Positions 1-6,726 of a DNA stretch of 64,000 nucleotides are shown here, in pieces (position 1 is the stretch's first letter; every line of letters begins with the position of its first letter). The notes beneath the pieces are model-generated. The model ran no database searches, had not been told where the DNA came from, and worked only from the letters and a program-made list of their open reading frames with translations. The stretch is from Bacillus sp. FJAT-29814 (lineage in GTDB: Bacteria; Bacillota; Bacilli; Bacillales; Cytobacillaceae): NCBI RefSeq assembly GCF_001510715.1, contig NZ_LMTJ01000004.1, positions 310,001 to 374,000 of the forward strand, given 5' to 3'. Position numbers and translations under genes: made by a program.

Positions 1-180
1 CGCCTGTCCTGGACGTTTGAGGAAGTTGACGCAAAGCTGCATCAAATCATGATAAACATTTACCAAAATGCTGTGAAGGCATCTGAAGAGTACGGCTTCC
101 CTGGCAACCTAGTTGTCGGCGCCAACATCGCTGGCTTTACTAAAGTCGCCGATGCGATGATCGTACAGGGTATCATATAA
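1..180 (+). CDS. gdhA: NADP-type glutamate dehydrogenase, C-terminal end (partial)
   Basis: The window opens inside a reading frame whose last 59 residues include GNLVVGANIAGFTKVADAM and end in VQGII. This matches the C-terminus of hexameric glutamate dehydrogenases (E. coli GdhA ends with an equivalent GANIAGFVKVADAM...QGVI stretch). The enzyme interconverts 2-oxoglutarate plus ammonia with glutamate in the cytoplasm. Only the tail is visible, so cofactor preference cannot be read directly; the NADP-type assignment comes from the resemblance to GdhA. A strong terminator follows 10 bases after the stop, so the gene ends its transcription unit. Confidence 0.85.
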   Translation, partial: RLSWTFEEVDAKLHQIMINIYQNAVKASEEYGFPGNLVVGANIAGFTKVADAMIVQGII

Positions 181-189
181 GAAATTAAT

Positions 190-218
190 CCCCCGGATCT
201 TACATCGGGGGGTTTTTT
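190..218 (+). terminator. Intrinsic terminator after gdhA
   Basis: A CCCCCG/CGGGGG stem (190-195 with 206-211) with a 10-base loop is followed by a T tract. It sits just after the glutamate dehydrogenase stop codon. Confidence 0.85.
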
Positions 219-239
219 CATGCCTGCATGATTTCCGGG

Positions 240-271
240 TTGATTGGTTACATTAACCAATGTCCAATCAA
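240..271 (+). promoter_or_regulatory. Inverted-repeat hairpin abutting the RBS of the 44-residue ORF
   Basis: TTGATTGG (240-247) is the exact reverse complement of CCAATCAA (264-271), and ACAT/ATGT (250-253/260-263) extends the stem inside. An alternative perfect dyad TTGGTTA-CAT-TAACCAA lies at 244-260. The structure ends directly before the AAGGAGG Shine-Dalgarno sequence (273-279). It could be an operator or an RNA hairpin that modulates translation; nothing here decides between the two. Confidence 0.5.
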
Positions 272-287
272 TAAGGAGGTTAATGGC

Positions 288-422
288 ATGGATAAAAATC
301 TTCAAGGCGATACCCATGAATATGTCGAAAACCTGCATGAACGACAGGAAAAGGATCGCAAAAATCGACAAAGACAAGGGAAAAATACACCTAGTGAGCA
401 TATGCCTAATAAGGAGCATTAA
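288..422 (+). CDS. Small highly charged protein, DUF4023-like
   Basis: This 44-residue protein is rich in Glu, Lys, Arg, Asn and His and has no membrane segment (starts MDKNLQGDTHEYVENLHERQ, ends MPNKEH). The ATG at 288 is preceded at good spacing by AAGGAGG; longer frames upstream have no such site. The pattern of a Thr-His-(E/D)-(Y/F)-V-E-x-L start, a charged middle and a PNK(x)H end recalls the very short Bacillus proteins grouped as DUF4023. Their function is unknown. The family assignment is from memory and tentative. The gene stands alone between two terminators. Confidence 0.6.
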   Translation: MDKNLQGDTHEYVENLHERQEKDRKNRQRQGKNTPSEHMPNKEH

Positions 423-451
423 TAATAATGCTTCCTAACTATGTAACAATG

Positions 452-490
452 AAATAGACTACTTGTCTTTGGGGACAAGTAGTCTATTTT
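452..490. terminator. Bidirectional terminator between convergent genes
   Basis: A perfect 16-bp stem (452-467 with 474-489) encloses a 6-base loop, with A-rich and T-rich flanks. It serves the small plus-strand ORF and the minus-strand Ig-repeat gene that ends at 512. Confidence 0.9.
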
Positions 491-511
491 AGTTACATAA
501 GCAAATTAAGC

Positions 512-3500
512 TTATTTATTAACAGTAACAGTAACTTCGGAAGTATTATTAGCTTTATCAGTTGCAGTAACAATTAAATCAGTGTTAGTGCTTTGTACTT
601 TGCCAAGTTGCAGACTGAATTCGCCGTTTTGACCCACAGTTGTACTTCCTAGTAATTCACCCTTAGTGCCATTGTTATTTTTTAAGTAAACTCTAATGGT
701 GGCACCTGGCTCAGCGAATCCTCCTGAGACAGTTGTCAATTTATCACTTTGAATGGTTATGGCTTTTACATTGGTTAGAACCGCTTTCGTTTTATCAATC
801 GTAAAGGTAACTCTTGTTTCGTTACCAGCTACGTCTCTTACAACAAGTGTGTATGTTCCTTCAGCAGAAACAGTCGTCCCTGAGATAAAAGTGTTGCCAT
901 TTAGAGTAGCTGTTCCTTCATTAAAGCTTGGGGTAACGTCCACATTGTAAAACTTATTGTTTTCCACACCGCTCACTACTGGCGCTGTTTTATCAATACT
1001 GAAAGTAACTGTTGTCTGGTTTCCTACTTCATCGGTAACTACTAAAGTATAGCTACCTTCAGCAGAAACGGTGGTACCTGAAGTATATGATACTCCATTT
1101 AATGTAGCAGTTCCTTCATTAAATGTAGGAGCAACATTGATATTATAAGCAAAGCCATTTATAACATTGCTTACTGTTGGCGGTGTTTTATCAATATTTG
1201 AAATGGTTACAGTTACTTTGGTGACATTTCCAGCTTCGTCTCTTGCGACAAATTCAAATTCTCCATTTTGTTCAAAAGTATGGGAAGTAGCGTTTAATGT
1301 ACCTTCATTTGTCGAAACCGTTACGACAACATTCTGATTGGTTGGTTCTGTATTGTAAGGATTTACAGTAATAACTGGCGCTGTTTTATCAATATTAGTG
1401 ATGGTAATCGTTTGAACAGTTCTGTTTCCAGCCGCATCGATTGCGATAAAGTCAAAAGAACCGTTTTCCGTAAATGTATGACTTGTTGTGTTCAGAGTTC
1501 CTTCATTAGTTTCTGCTGTTACAACCACATCCTGGTTTGTCGGCGAAGTGTTGTAACTAAACACAGTAATTATTGGTGCCACTTTATCGATGTTTGTAAT
1601 CTTTATTAGCTTTGTAGTTACATTGCCTGCGCGGTCAGTAGCAACAAACTCGAATTCACCATTTTTTGTAAAAGTGTAGCTTTCTTGATTCAGGGTACCT
1701 GGTTCGTTCATGCTTACATTTACAGTAATGTCTTGATTTGTTGGGCTTTTTACATAATCCTCAACAATAATTTCCGGTGCAACTTTATCAATATTTGAAA
1801 TAGTAACTGGAAGTTCTGTTACATTCCCAGCACGGTCTGTTGCAATAAAGATAAATGTGCCATTTTCGGTGAAGGTATGGCTAGTTTTATTCAGTGTTCC
1901 TTCTTCATTCATGCTTACTTCAACTGTAATGTCCTGATTAGTCCAATCGGTGTTATATGGCTTAACTGTAATCTCAGGCTTAACCTTATCGATGTTTGTA
2001 ATTTGGACAGTATGTCTAGTGACATTCCCTGCGAGATCAGTCGCTACAAATTCGAAGCTGCCATTTTCAGTGAAAGTATGGCTTGTTGCATTCAGTGTGC
2101 CTTCTTCATTCATGGTGGCAGTTACGGTGATATCCTGGTTCGTCCATTCGGTTGAATACTCACTTATCATGATGATAGGGGCAACCTTATCGATATTTTC
2201 CACCTTAACTTTTGCAGTGCCTGTATTTCCGGCTCTATCCACGAAGAGAAACTCAAACTCGCCGTTTTTAGTGAAAGTGATACTTGGAGAACCTCCGTTA
2301 TTAAGGATTGTGACCTCTTCACTTGGCTCGATTGTAACAACCACATCTTGATTTGTTGGTTTAGTACTTGAATAATTCACTTCAGCGGTAGGAGCAACTT
2401 TATCAATGTTCGCTACATTTATTTCTACTTCTCCTGTGTTACCAGCTTTATCTCTAAACTTTAATGTAAATTTCTCATTTTCTGAGAAAGTAAGTTTAAA
2501 AGTTTTATCATCATCTTTTTCAAAGGAAATTGTTTTAGGTACAGCGTTAAGATTTGTAAAATCAACCAGTTCAGACATTTCTAATGTTACGGTCACATCT
2601 TCATTCGTCCAATCAGTAGTAGAATAAGTAAGTGAACCGACTGGAGCATCTTTATCAATATTTTCAACTGATACAAGTACAGACCCAGGGTTTCCAGCTC
2701 TATCAACAAATTTTAATTCAAAGCTGCCGTTTTCCGTAAAAGTAAGAGTTTTAGCTTTCTCATCAAAGGAAATCGTTGATGGTAATTCATCTAGATTCGT
2801 ATATGTGACCTCTTCACTTGCTACAATGGTTGCAACAACATCTGTATTAATAGGAGAAGTACTAGAATACTCGACTTCTGCTTCAGGAGCAATTTTATCA
2901 ATATTGGTGATTGTCACTGTCTCCTCTGATGTATTCCCAGCTAAATCCGTAGCGATAAAAGTGAAGCTGCCATTTTCATCGAAAGTATGACTTTTTGCAT
3001 TAAGAGTACCTTCTTCATTGATACTGGCAAAGACAGTTATGCTCTGATTGGTCCAATCTTTATTGTAGTCATTAAAAGTAATAGCGGGTGGGGTTAAATC
3101 AACTGTCTTGCTCACCGGAACTGCACCAGTGTGGAATTCACCTGCATTTTTTCCATTTGAGTAAACTGTATAAGCTTCAACAGTGACTGTCTCATCCTTC
3201 TTTTCAGAAAGGTTTTTCGGGTTTAATTTGTGAACATATTCAAATGTCCAAAGCTTATCTGTTATTTTTGTCGTTTTTGCATTTACAACTTGACCATTTA
3301 CTTTTAGCTCTAATTTAGGTCCATCAATTATAACGGAACCACTTAATAGGACAGTACTAGCATTATCAACCCGGGGTGGTATGGGGTTTAAAGTCGTAAC
3401 ACCTGTAATTTTGTTTAATTCTGTCCTGCCAGTGCCATTAGAGGCCTCTGGTTTTGCTGGGTTAGGTGCTGCTTGGATAGACGGGGCAATGGGGCTAAAG

Positions 3501-3556
3501 ACTATAGAACTGGCTAGAACAGCAATCCCCCATTTATTGATTTGCTTTTTGTTCAT
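512..3556 (-). CDS. Secreted Ig-repeat surface/matrix protein under c-di-GMP-II riboswitch
   Basis: This 1014-residue protein has an N-terminal signal peptide (about residues 1-30, cleavage near SIQA). An N-terminal beta domain (about 60-150) is followed by eleven tandem Ig-like repeats of roughly 65-80 residues. Most repeats carry an IDKxAP linker, a TNQDVVV-type strand, a NEEGTLN segment and a DxAGN turn. The C-terminal domain (about 920-1014) resembles bacterial Ig Big_6 modules (GFAEPGATIRVYL). No LPXTG motif, SLH domain or wall-binding module is seen, so it is probably released or held by partners. The architecture fits adhesins and biofilm matrix proteins. The ATG at 3554-3556 follows GGAGGAGTAGAGGAA. 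The leader contains a c-di-GMP-II-type aptamer, which links expression to the sessile state. Confidence 0.85.
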   Translation of the reverse strand: MNKKQINKWGIAVLASSIVFSPIAPSIQAAPNPAKPEASNGTGRTELNKITGVTTLNPIPPRVDNASTVLLSGSVIIDGPKLELKVNGQVVNAKTTKITDKLWTFEYVHKLNPKNLSEKKDETVTVEAYTVYSNGKNAGEFHTGAVPVSKTVDLTPPAITFNDYNKDWTNQSITVFASINEEGTLNAKSHTFDENGSFTFIATDLAGNTSEETVTITNIDKIAPEAEVEYSSTSPINTDVVATIVASEEVTYTNLDELPSTISFDEKAKTLTFTENGSFELKFVDRAGNPGSVLVSVENIDKDAPVGSLTYSTTDWTNEDVTVTLEMSELVDFTNLNAVPKTISFEKDDDKTFKLTFSENEKFTLKFRDKAGNTGEVEINVANIDKVAPTAEVNYSSTKPTNQDVVVTIEPSEEVTILNNGGSPSITFTKNGEFEFLFVDRAGNTGTAKVKVENIDKVAPIIMISEYSTEWTNQDITVTATMNEEGTLNATSHTFTENGSFEFVATDLAGNVTRHTVQITNIDKVKPEITVKPYNTDWTNQDITVEVSMNEEGTLNKTSHTFTENGTFIFIATDRAGNVTELPVTISNIDKVAPEIIVEDYVKSPTNQDITVNVSMNEPGTLNQESYTFTKNGEFEFVATDRAGNVTTKLIKITNIDKVAPIITVFSYNTSPTNQDVVVTAETNEGTLNTTSHTFTENGSFDFIAIDAAGNRTVQTITITNIDKTAPVITVNPYNTEPTNQNVVVTVSTNEGTLNATSHTFEQNGEFEFVARDEAGNVTKVTVTISNIDKTPPTVSNVINGFAYNINVAPTFNEGTATLNGVSYTSGTTVSAEGSYTLVVTDEVGNQTTVTFSIDKTAPVVSGVENNKFYNVDVTPSFNEGTATLNGNTFISGTTVSAEGTYTLVVRDVAGNETRVTFTIDKTKAVLTNVKAITIQSDKLTTVSGGFAEPGATIRVYLKNNNGTKGELLGSTTVGQNGEFSLQLGKVQSTNTDLIVTATDKANNTSEVTVTVNK
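650..3110 (-). repeat. Tandem ~210-240 bp coding repeats (Ig modules)
   Basis: This DNA encodes eleven related modules of the Ig-repeat protein. Recurrent phrases such as TTATCAAT(A/G)TT (encoding NIDK) and the complement of GAAAATGG(C/A)AG recur at module spacing. Adjacent modules differ at many positions, so these are diverged rather than recent duplications. Copy number may still vary between strains by recombination. Confidence 0.8.
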
Positions 3557-3590
3557 TTCCTCTACTCCTCCTAAGTAATTTACTATTAAA

Positions 3591-3664
3591 TAAGAGGGCC
3601 GGTTACACTACTAACTCCATATAACCTAAGTGTCCAGATTGCCGGTTATACTTCATCGTTTCCC
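3591..3664 (-). ncRNA. Cyclic di-GMP-II-type riboswitch aptamer (leader 1)
   Basis: Read on the minus strand, the segment starts GGGAAACGATGAAG, contains GGACACTT and GAGTTAGTAGTGTAACC, and ends GGCCCTCTTA. This follows, block by block, the clostridial c-di-GMP-II aptamer (GGAAACAAUGAUG, GGGCACUUGA, GAGUUAGUAGUGCAACCGACC). TATAACC pairs with GGTTATA, and ACACT can pair with AGTGT as the pseudoknot. The second leader at 4519-4591 shows a compensatory A-U to G-C change in the same helix. It lies 35 bases upstream of the Ig-repeat start codon. CCTCTTA at its 3' end (3591-3597) can pair with TAGGAGG of the Shine-Dalgarno region (3567-3573). Confidence 0.87.
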
Positions 3665-3931
3665 ATAAAAAATAAATGGTCCAAACTTCCTAAACCTGCT
3701 GCAATTTTAAAAACTCCCCATCCTTTCTGTATGTATTTATACGTTCATTATATCGAACTATATATCTACCAAATATTATAAATTAAACTATTGTTTATAG
3801 GTATTTTTTCCCTTCGACATTTCATAGCTACTTTCCGTCAAGATTCGTCAAATTTTTCCAATAAATTATCTTTAAACAAAAGTGTAAAAAGTAGTTAAAC
3901 TACTACCTACCATGTCACCTCACAGTATTAA
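3665..3931 (-). promoter_or_regulatory. Upstream region of the Ig-repeat gene with candidate promoter module
   Basis: There is no gene in this AT-rich stretch. On the minus strand a TAAACAATAGTTTA near-palindrome (about 3785-3798) is followed at once by TTTATAAT, a good -10. An AATGTCGAA sequence resembling a Spo0A box (about 3814-3822) lies further upstream. The same module with identical spacing stands before the second riboswitch gene. The promoter assignment is inferred. Confidence 0.45.
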
Positions 3932-3968
3932 AAAAGAAGGCACCCCAATGAGAGAGCACCTTCTTTCG
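3932..3968 (-). terminator. Terminator of the 165-residue secreted protein gene
   Basis: On the minus strand AAGAAGGTGCTC pairs, with a few wobbles, with GGGTGCCTTCTT. A run of six T follows, just past the stop codon at 3984. Confidence 0.85.
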
Positions 3969-3983
3969 ACTCAATAAGGTTTA

Positions 3984-4481
3984 TTATTGAATCGCGACCC
4001 CATTTACATATAACCCACCGGTTGTTGAGATCAGCTGAACTTCTTCGACAACATGCCCTGAATTGCCTGGGAACACATCTCCAACCTTAGGGATAGCACC
4101 GCCAGTTTCGGATGTGTTTTCAAGTCCGGTAAGTATAAATCCAGTATATTGATTTGCTTTCCTTGGATCATAAGAAACACCGCTATTAACAGTTGAGGAC
4201 CTTTCATGTGTAACGTAGTGTGTTTGCTCTCCCTTGGTTCCTTCACCGGTGGTCCAAGTCACTGTAATGGCATAAGTGTCTTGAGATTTATAAGTGAAAA
4301 CAAGGTTTTTGGCTTCTGCCTGCATTTTGGCGTTATTATAGCCCAATGCTGTCTGGACGTCGCCTTTGCCGACAAATCCCGTGCCTGTCGTTGGATCGAA
4401 TGTTACCGCCGCAAAAGCTGAACTAGCCAGGATTCCAAGCGTTAATGCACCTGCTGCTAAACCCGAGAAAATCTTCTTCAT
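3984..4481 (-). CDS. Exported 165-residue protein under c-di-GMP-II riboswitch
   Basis: A signal peptide MKKIFSGLAAGALTLGILA...SAFA precedes a mature domain of about 140 residues rich in Thr, Gly and beta-prone sequence, without cysteines or a recognisable anchor. The ATG at 4481 is chosen over an in-frame start 11 codons upstream because CTAGGAGGAGAG lies just before it. I do not recognise the family. The leader carries the same c-di-GMP-II-type aptamer, anti-SD element and promoter module as the neighbouring Ig-repeat gene. The two genes therefore look co-regulated although separately transcribed, and a role in the extracellular matrix or attachment is inferred from that alone. Confidence 0.8.
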   Translation of the reverse strand: MKKIFSGLAAGALTLGILASSAFAAVTFDPTTGTGFVGKGDVQTALGYNNAKMQAEAKNLVFTYKSQDTYAITVTWTTGEGTKGEQTHYVTHERSSTVNSGVSYDPRKANQYTGFILTGLENTSETGGAIPKVGDVFPGNSGHVVEEVQLISTTGGLYVNGVAIQ

Positions 4482-4518
4482 TGTTCTCTCTCCTCCTAGA
4501 AAAAATTTTTTCACTGCC

Positions 4519-4591
4519 TAAGAGGGCCGGTTACACTATTGGCTCCATATAGCCCAAGTGTCCAATTACAGGCTATACTTCACAGCTTCCC
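4519..4591 (-). ncRNA. Cyclic di-GMP-II-type riboswitch aptamer (leader 2)
   Basis: The minus strand reads GGGAAGCTGTGAAG, then TATAGCC paired with GGCTATA, GGACACTT, AATAGTGTAACC and GGCCCTCTTA. It aligns along its whole length with the aptamer at 3591-3664, and both match the clostridial c-di-GMP-II pattern. The helix change TATAaCC/GGtTATA to TATAgCC/GGcTATA is compensatory, which supports RNA function. CCTCTTAG (4518-4525) can form eight pairs, one of them G-U, with the Shine-Dalgarno region CTAGGAGG (4492-4499), as in leader 1. Confidence 0.87.
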
Positions 4592-5001
4592 AACAAGGAA
4601 GGATCCCAGTTTAACCATCCTTCACATAACGACATTCGCTAATATTTTCGTGGCCACTTCAATATTAAAATATCGTTTCTACGACTCCAGTATAAATTAA
4701 ACTATAGTTTAATAAAATTTATTTCATCCGACAAAGTTCACACCAAAGGCACGAACTTTGTAAAAATAAGGCACCAACTAAAGTCAGTGCCCTTAAAAGT
4801 AGGAGGAAAATATTCAGTTAGAATTATTCTTCCGTTAAATTAAGAATAAATTAAACAATAGTGGAACTAAAGAGTTATTAGTAGACAAACTCCGTCAAAA
4901 TCCATAGGATTTTGTAGAAAAATATTTATTTATAACTGAAAGAATCTCAATTAACATAAAAATATATGGGATAAATTTACTACTTTAACAGGAGAACATA
5001 C
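4592..5001. promoter_or_regulatory. Intergenic region with promoter module and an orphan third copy
   Basis: No gene is seen here. On the minus strand a perfect TAAACTATAGTTTA palindrome (about 4701-4714) is followed by TTTATACT, and TTTGTCGGA (about 4729-4737) lies upstream; this is the presumed promoter of the exported-protein gene. A third copy (ATAAATTAAACAATAGT on the plus strand, about 4846-4862) keeps the GACAAA element at the same spacing. Its minus-strand output would reach a terminator-like hairpin at about 4762-4795 after some 70 bases, with no ORF between. It may be a relic of a third gene or a small RNA unit. Confidence 0.45.
4762..4796 (-). terminator. Terminator-like hairpin below the orphan promoter copy
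   Basis: On the minus strand AAGGGCACTGAC pairs with GTTGGTGCCTT, with one bulge and G-T wobbles, and TTATTTTTAC follows. It lies between the orphan promoter-like copy and the promoter of the riboswitch gene. Confidence 0.55.
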
Positions 5002-5937
5002 ATGAACGCTCTTGGACGTAAACACCTCTATCTCTTCTTCTTGATCCCGGCCATCGTTTTAACGGATTTTTTTATTGTGCTCCCAGACGAATTGGAATGG
5101 GACATTGTTTTCTTTCTTTGTATCATGGTTGTTTTTGACCAAATCAAACTCAAGGTTTTCTCGGGTTTTGGATACTCTTTTTTCCATGTGATATTATCTT
5201 TAATCATCTTCGACCGTTTCTCTATTGTTTACGGCGTTATTTATCTGCTAGTTGATTGTTTATTTGCCAGCCTTCACCAAAAGAGGGGAGGCATAACTTC
5301 AAGAATATCCTTGCTTTCCATATATACTATTATTATCATTATCTGCAATGAAATATATAATGGATATAGTGATAAGACGTACCTAGCACGTTATGCAACT
5401 TTACTTGTTATGTTAACCTTAAGCATTATCCTGAAGTATGTTTATGTTTATCTTGAGACCGGAACTGTTAGCAGTAAGCTATTTTTGGACCAGTTTGGGC
5501 CGATGGTGTTTGAAGTGGCCGTTATCTTCCCGATTCTCTCTTTTTTCAATGAATTAGAGGTAAATCTTGTACTCATTCTGTTCCTTTCCTACTATACTAT
5601 TATTGGATACCTGCATAAGCAGTTTATGTCGATTAATGAAAAGCAGATTCATGTATTGACTGAAAAAATTACAAGGAAGTATGGCATTCCCATTTTCTTT
5701 ATGGATTTGCAAGACGTCAAAGGGATATTTTCTCCTGATCAAAAGTTGATCATTGTCGATGAAAAGATGGATTACCCTGAGCAATTGCAGACGATTATTC
5801 ATGAACTAATTCACTATCAAACACATAAAATTTTAAAATTACCGAAAAAAATTGAAGAGGTTATCATCACGTTCTTTGAAGCAATCTTTAGTTGGTATTA
5901 CATCATTACGATTAACTATCATTCCAAAATGGAATAG
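5002..5937 (+). CDS. Multi-pass membrane protein with C-terminal HEXXH (M78/ImmA-like) protease domain
   Basis: The first 210 or so residues of this 311-residue protein form about six to eight hydrophobic segments. The last 100 residues form a soluble domain: an IPIFFMDL strand, a GIFSPDQKLIIVDE segment, then IIHELIHYQTH, a zinc-protease HEXXH helix. The pattern resembles the IrrE/ImmA (M78) metallopeptidase fold, which in ICEBs1 and Deinococcus cleaves a partner XRE repressor. An XRE regulator begins 15 bases downstream, which supports that kind of pair. A membrane-embedded sensor fused to such a protease is unusual. The ATG follows CAGGAGAAC. The substrate and signal are unknown. Confidence 0.7.
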   Translation: MNALGRKHLYLFFLIPAIVLTDFFIVLPDELEWDIVFFLCIMVVFDQIKLKVFSGFGYSFFHVILSLIIFDRFSIVYGVIYLLVDCLFASLHQKRGGITSRISLLSIYTIIIIICNEIYNGYSDKTYLARYATLLVMLTLSIILKYVYVYLETGTVSSKLFLDQFGPMVFEVAVIFPILSFFNELEVNLVLILFLSYYTIIGYLHKQFMSINEKQIHVLTEKITRKYGIPIFFMDLQDVKGIFSPDQKLIIVDEKMDYPEQLQTIIHELIHYQTHKILKLPKKIEEVIITFFEAIFSWYYIITINYHSKME

Positions 5938-5952
5938 GGGAGGAGGGGGATT

Positions 5953-6291
5953 ATGGCGACACCGTTGGGGCAGGAGCTCAGGAGATTAAGAATGGAACGA
6001 AAATTGCGCCTTGAAGAAGTCGCAAAAGGGACCGGAATCACCCTTCAATATTTAAGCATGCTTGAAAAAGGGGACCGAAAATCCGTTTCCTTCGAAATAA
6101 TGGCGGATATATCAAGATTTTATGGAGTACCTTTGGACTACTTTGCCGCCTTTCTTAAAGAGGAAGAATCCAAACCACTTTCTGATGTAGAGATCATGCT
6201 TTGGCAGGCGATTAATGAAAAGGTCCGCGAAGAGATTTATTTTAAAAAAGGCAATTCATTAAAAAACATTTTGCCAAAATTGTTCAAGTGA
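5953..6291 (+). CDS. XRE-family helix-turn-helix regulator paired with the membrane protease
   Basis: This 112-residue protein has an N-terminal HTH_XRE domain (about 5-60: LRRLRMERKLRLEEVAKGTG, then LQYLSMLEKGDRK) and a short, charged, mostly helical C-terminal half without known sensor domains. A very strong GGGGAGGAGGGGG site precedes the ATG. The gene follows the membrane metalloprotease by 15 bases, so the two are almost certainly co-transcribed. By analogy with ImmR/ImmA and DdrO/IrrE it could be a repressor inactivated by its partner's cleavage. That link is inferred from order and fold only. No operator was identified. Confidence 0.75.
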   Translation: MATPLGQELRRLRMERKLRLEEVAKGTGITLQYLSMLEKGDRKSVSFEIMADISRFYGVPLDYFAAFLKEEESKPLSDVEIMLWQAINEKVREEIYFKKGNSLKNILPKLFK

Positions 6292-6343
6292 GAATTTAGG
6301 GTGGCGCTGGCTGCCCTGGTTTGCACCGGGAATCGGAAGGCTT

Positions 6344-6613
6344 TTAAAACCCAATCCCCCCACTATTCAAAGCAATATAGACCACCAAAAACAGCCCAAC
6401 CATCGTTAAAGAAACCGCAATCCCAAACACTTTAAATCTATGAAAAAAAGCAAAACAACTCGCAGGTACAGCCACCACGACAATAAAGAAAACCAGCAGC
6501 GAATTTAAGTATTTATATAGGTATTTAATCACTTCCGGCTGTTCAATCCCAAACAAATAAAACAACAGCCATCCAACAAGGACCCCAATCACGACCTGCA
6601 AAACTACTCTCAT
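6344..6613 (-). CDS. Small three-helix membrane protein, unknown
   Basis: This 89-residue protein has about three hydrophobic segments (residues 3-22, 37-57 and 63-83) and little else; the loops are short. The start follows TTAGGAGGGAGAAGG on the minus strand, so it is probably a real gene. It points towards the preceding protease/XRE pair (convergent) and is divergent from the following gene. I do not recognise the family. Confidence 0.6.
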   Translation of the reverse strand: MRVVLQVVIGVLVGWLLFYLFGIEQPEVIKYLYKYLNSLLVFFIVVVAVPASCFAFFHRFKVFGIAVSLTMVGLFLVVYIALNSGGIGF

Positions 6614-6726
6614 TAAACCTTCTCCCTCCTAATCCATTAAAATTCGATAATAGTAATCTAAAATCCTACTAAACTAGCAACATTTGGGTAATAATGGTAT
6701 TAACTACACTGGAAAGGATTAATGAG

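Noticed and set aside
60..419. Long minus-strand frame over the gdhA end and the small ORF
   Set aside because: It is antisense to a recognised gdhA end, crosses a strong terminator and has no ribosome-binding site.
1412..2351. Plus-strand frames opposite the Ig-repeat gene
   Set aside because: They recur with the coding repeats, lack ribosome-binding sites and show the opposite-strand pattern of the modules.
3591..4591. c-di-GMP-I (GEMM), c-di-AMP or purine riboswitch as alternatives for the two leaders
   Set aside because: The sequence lacks the GCAAAGG-type core of GEMM-I and the motifs of the others, while the c-di-GMP-II blocks are all present in order.
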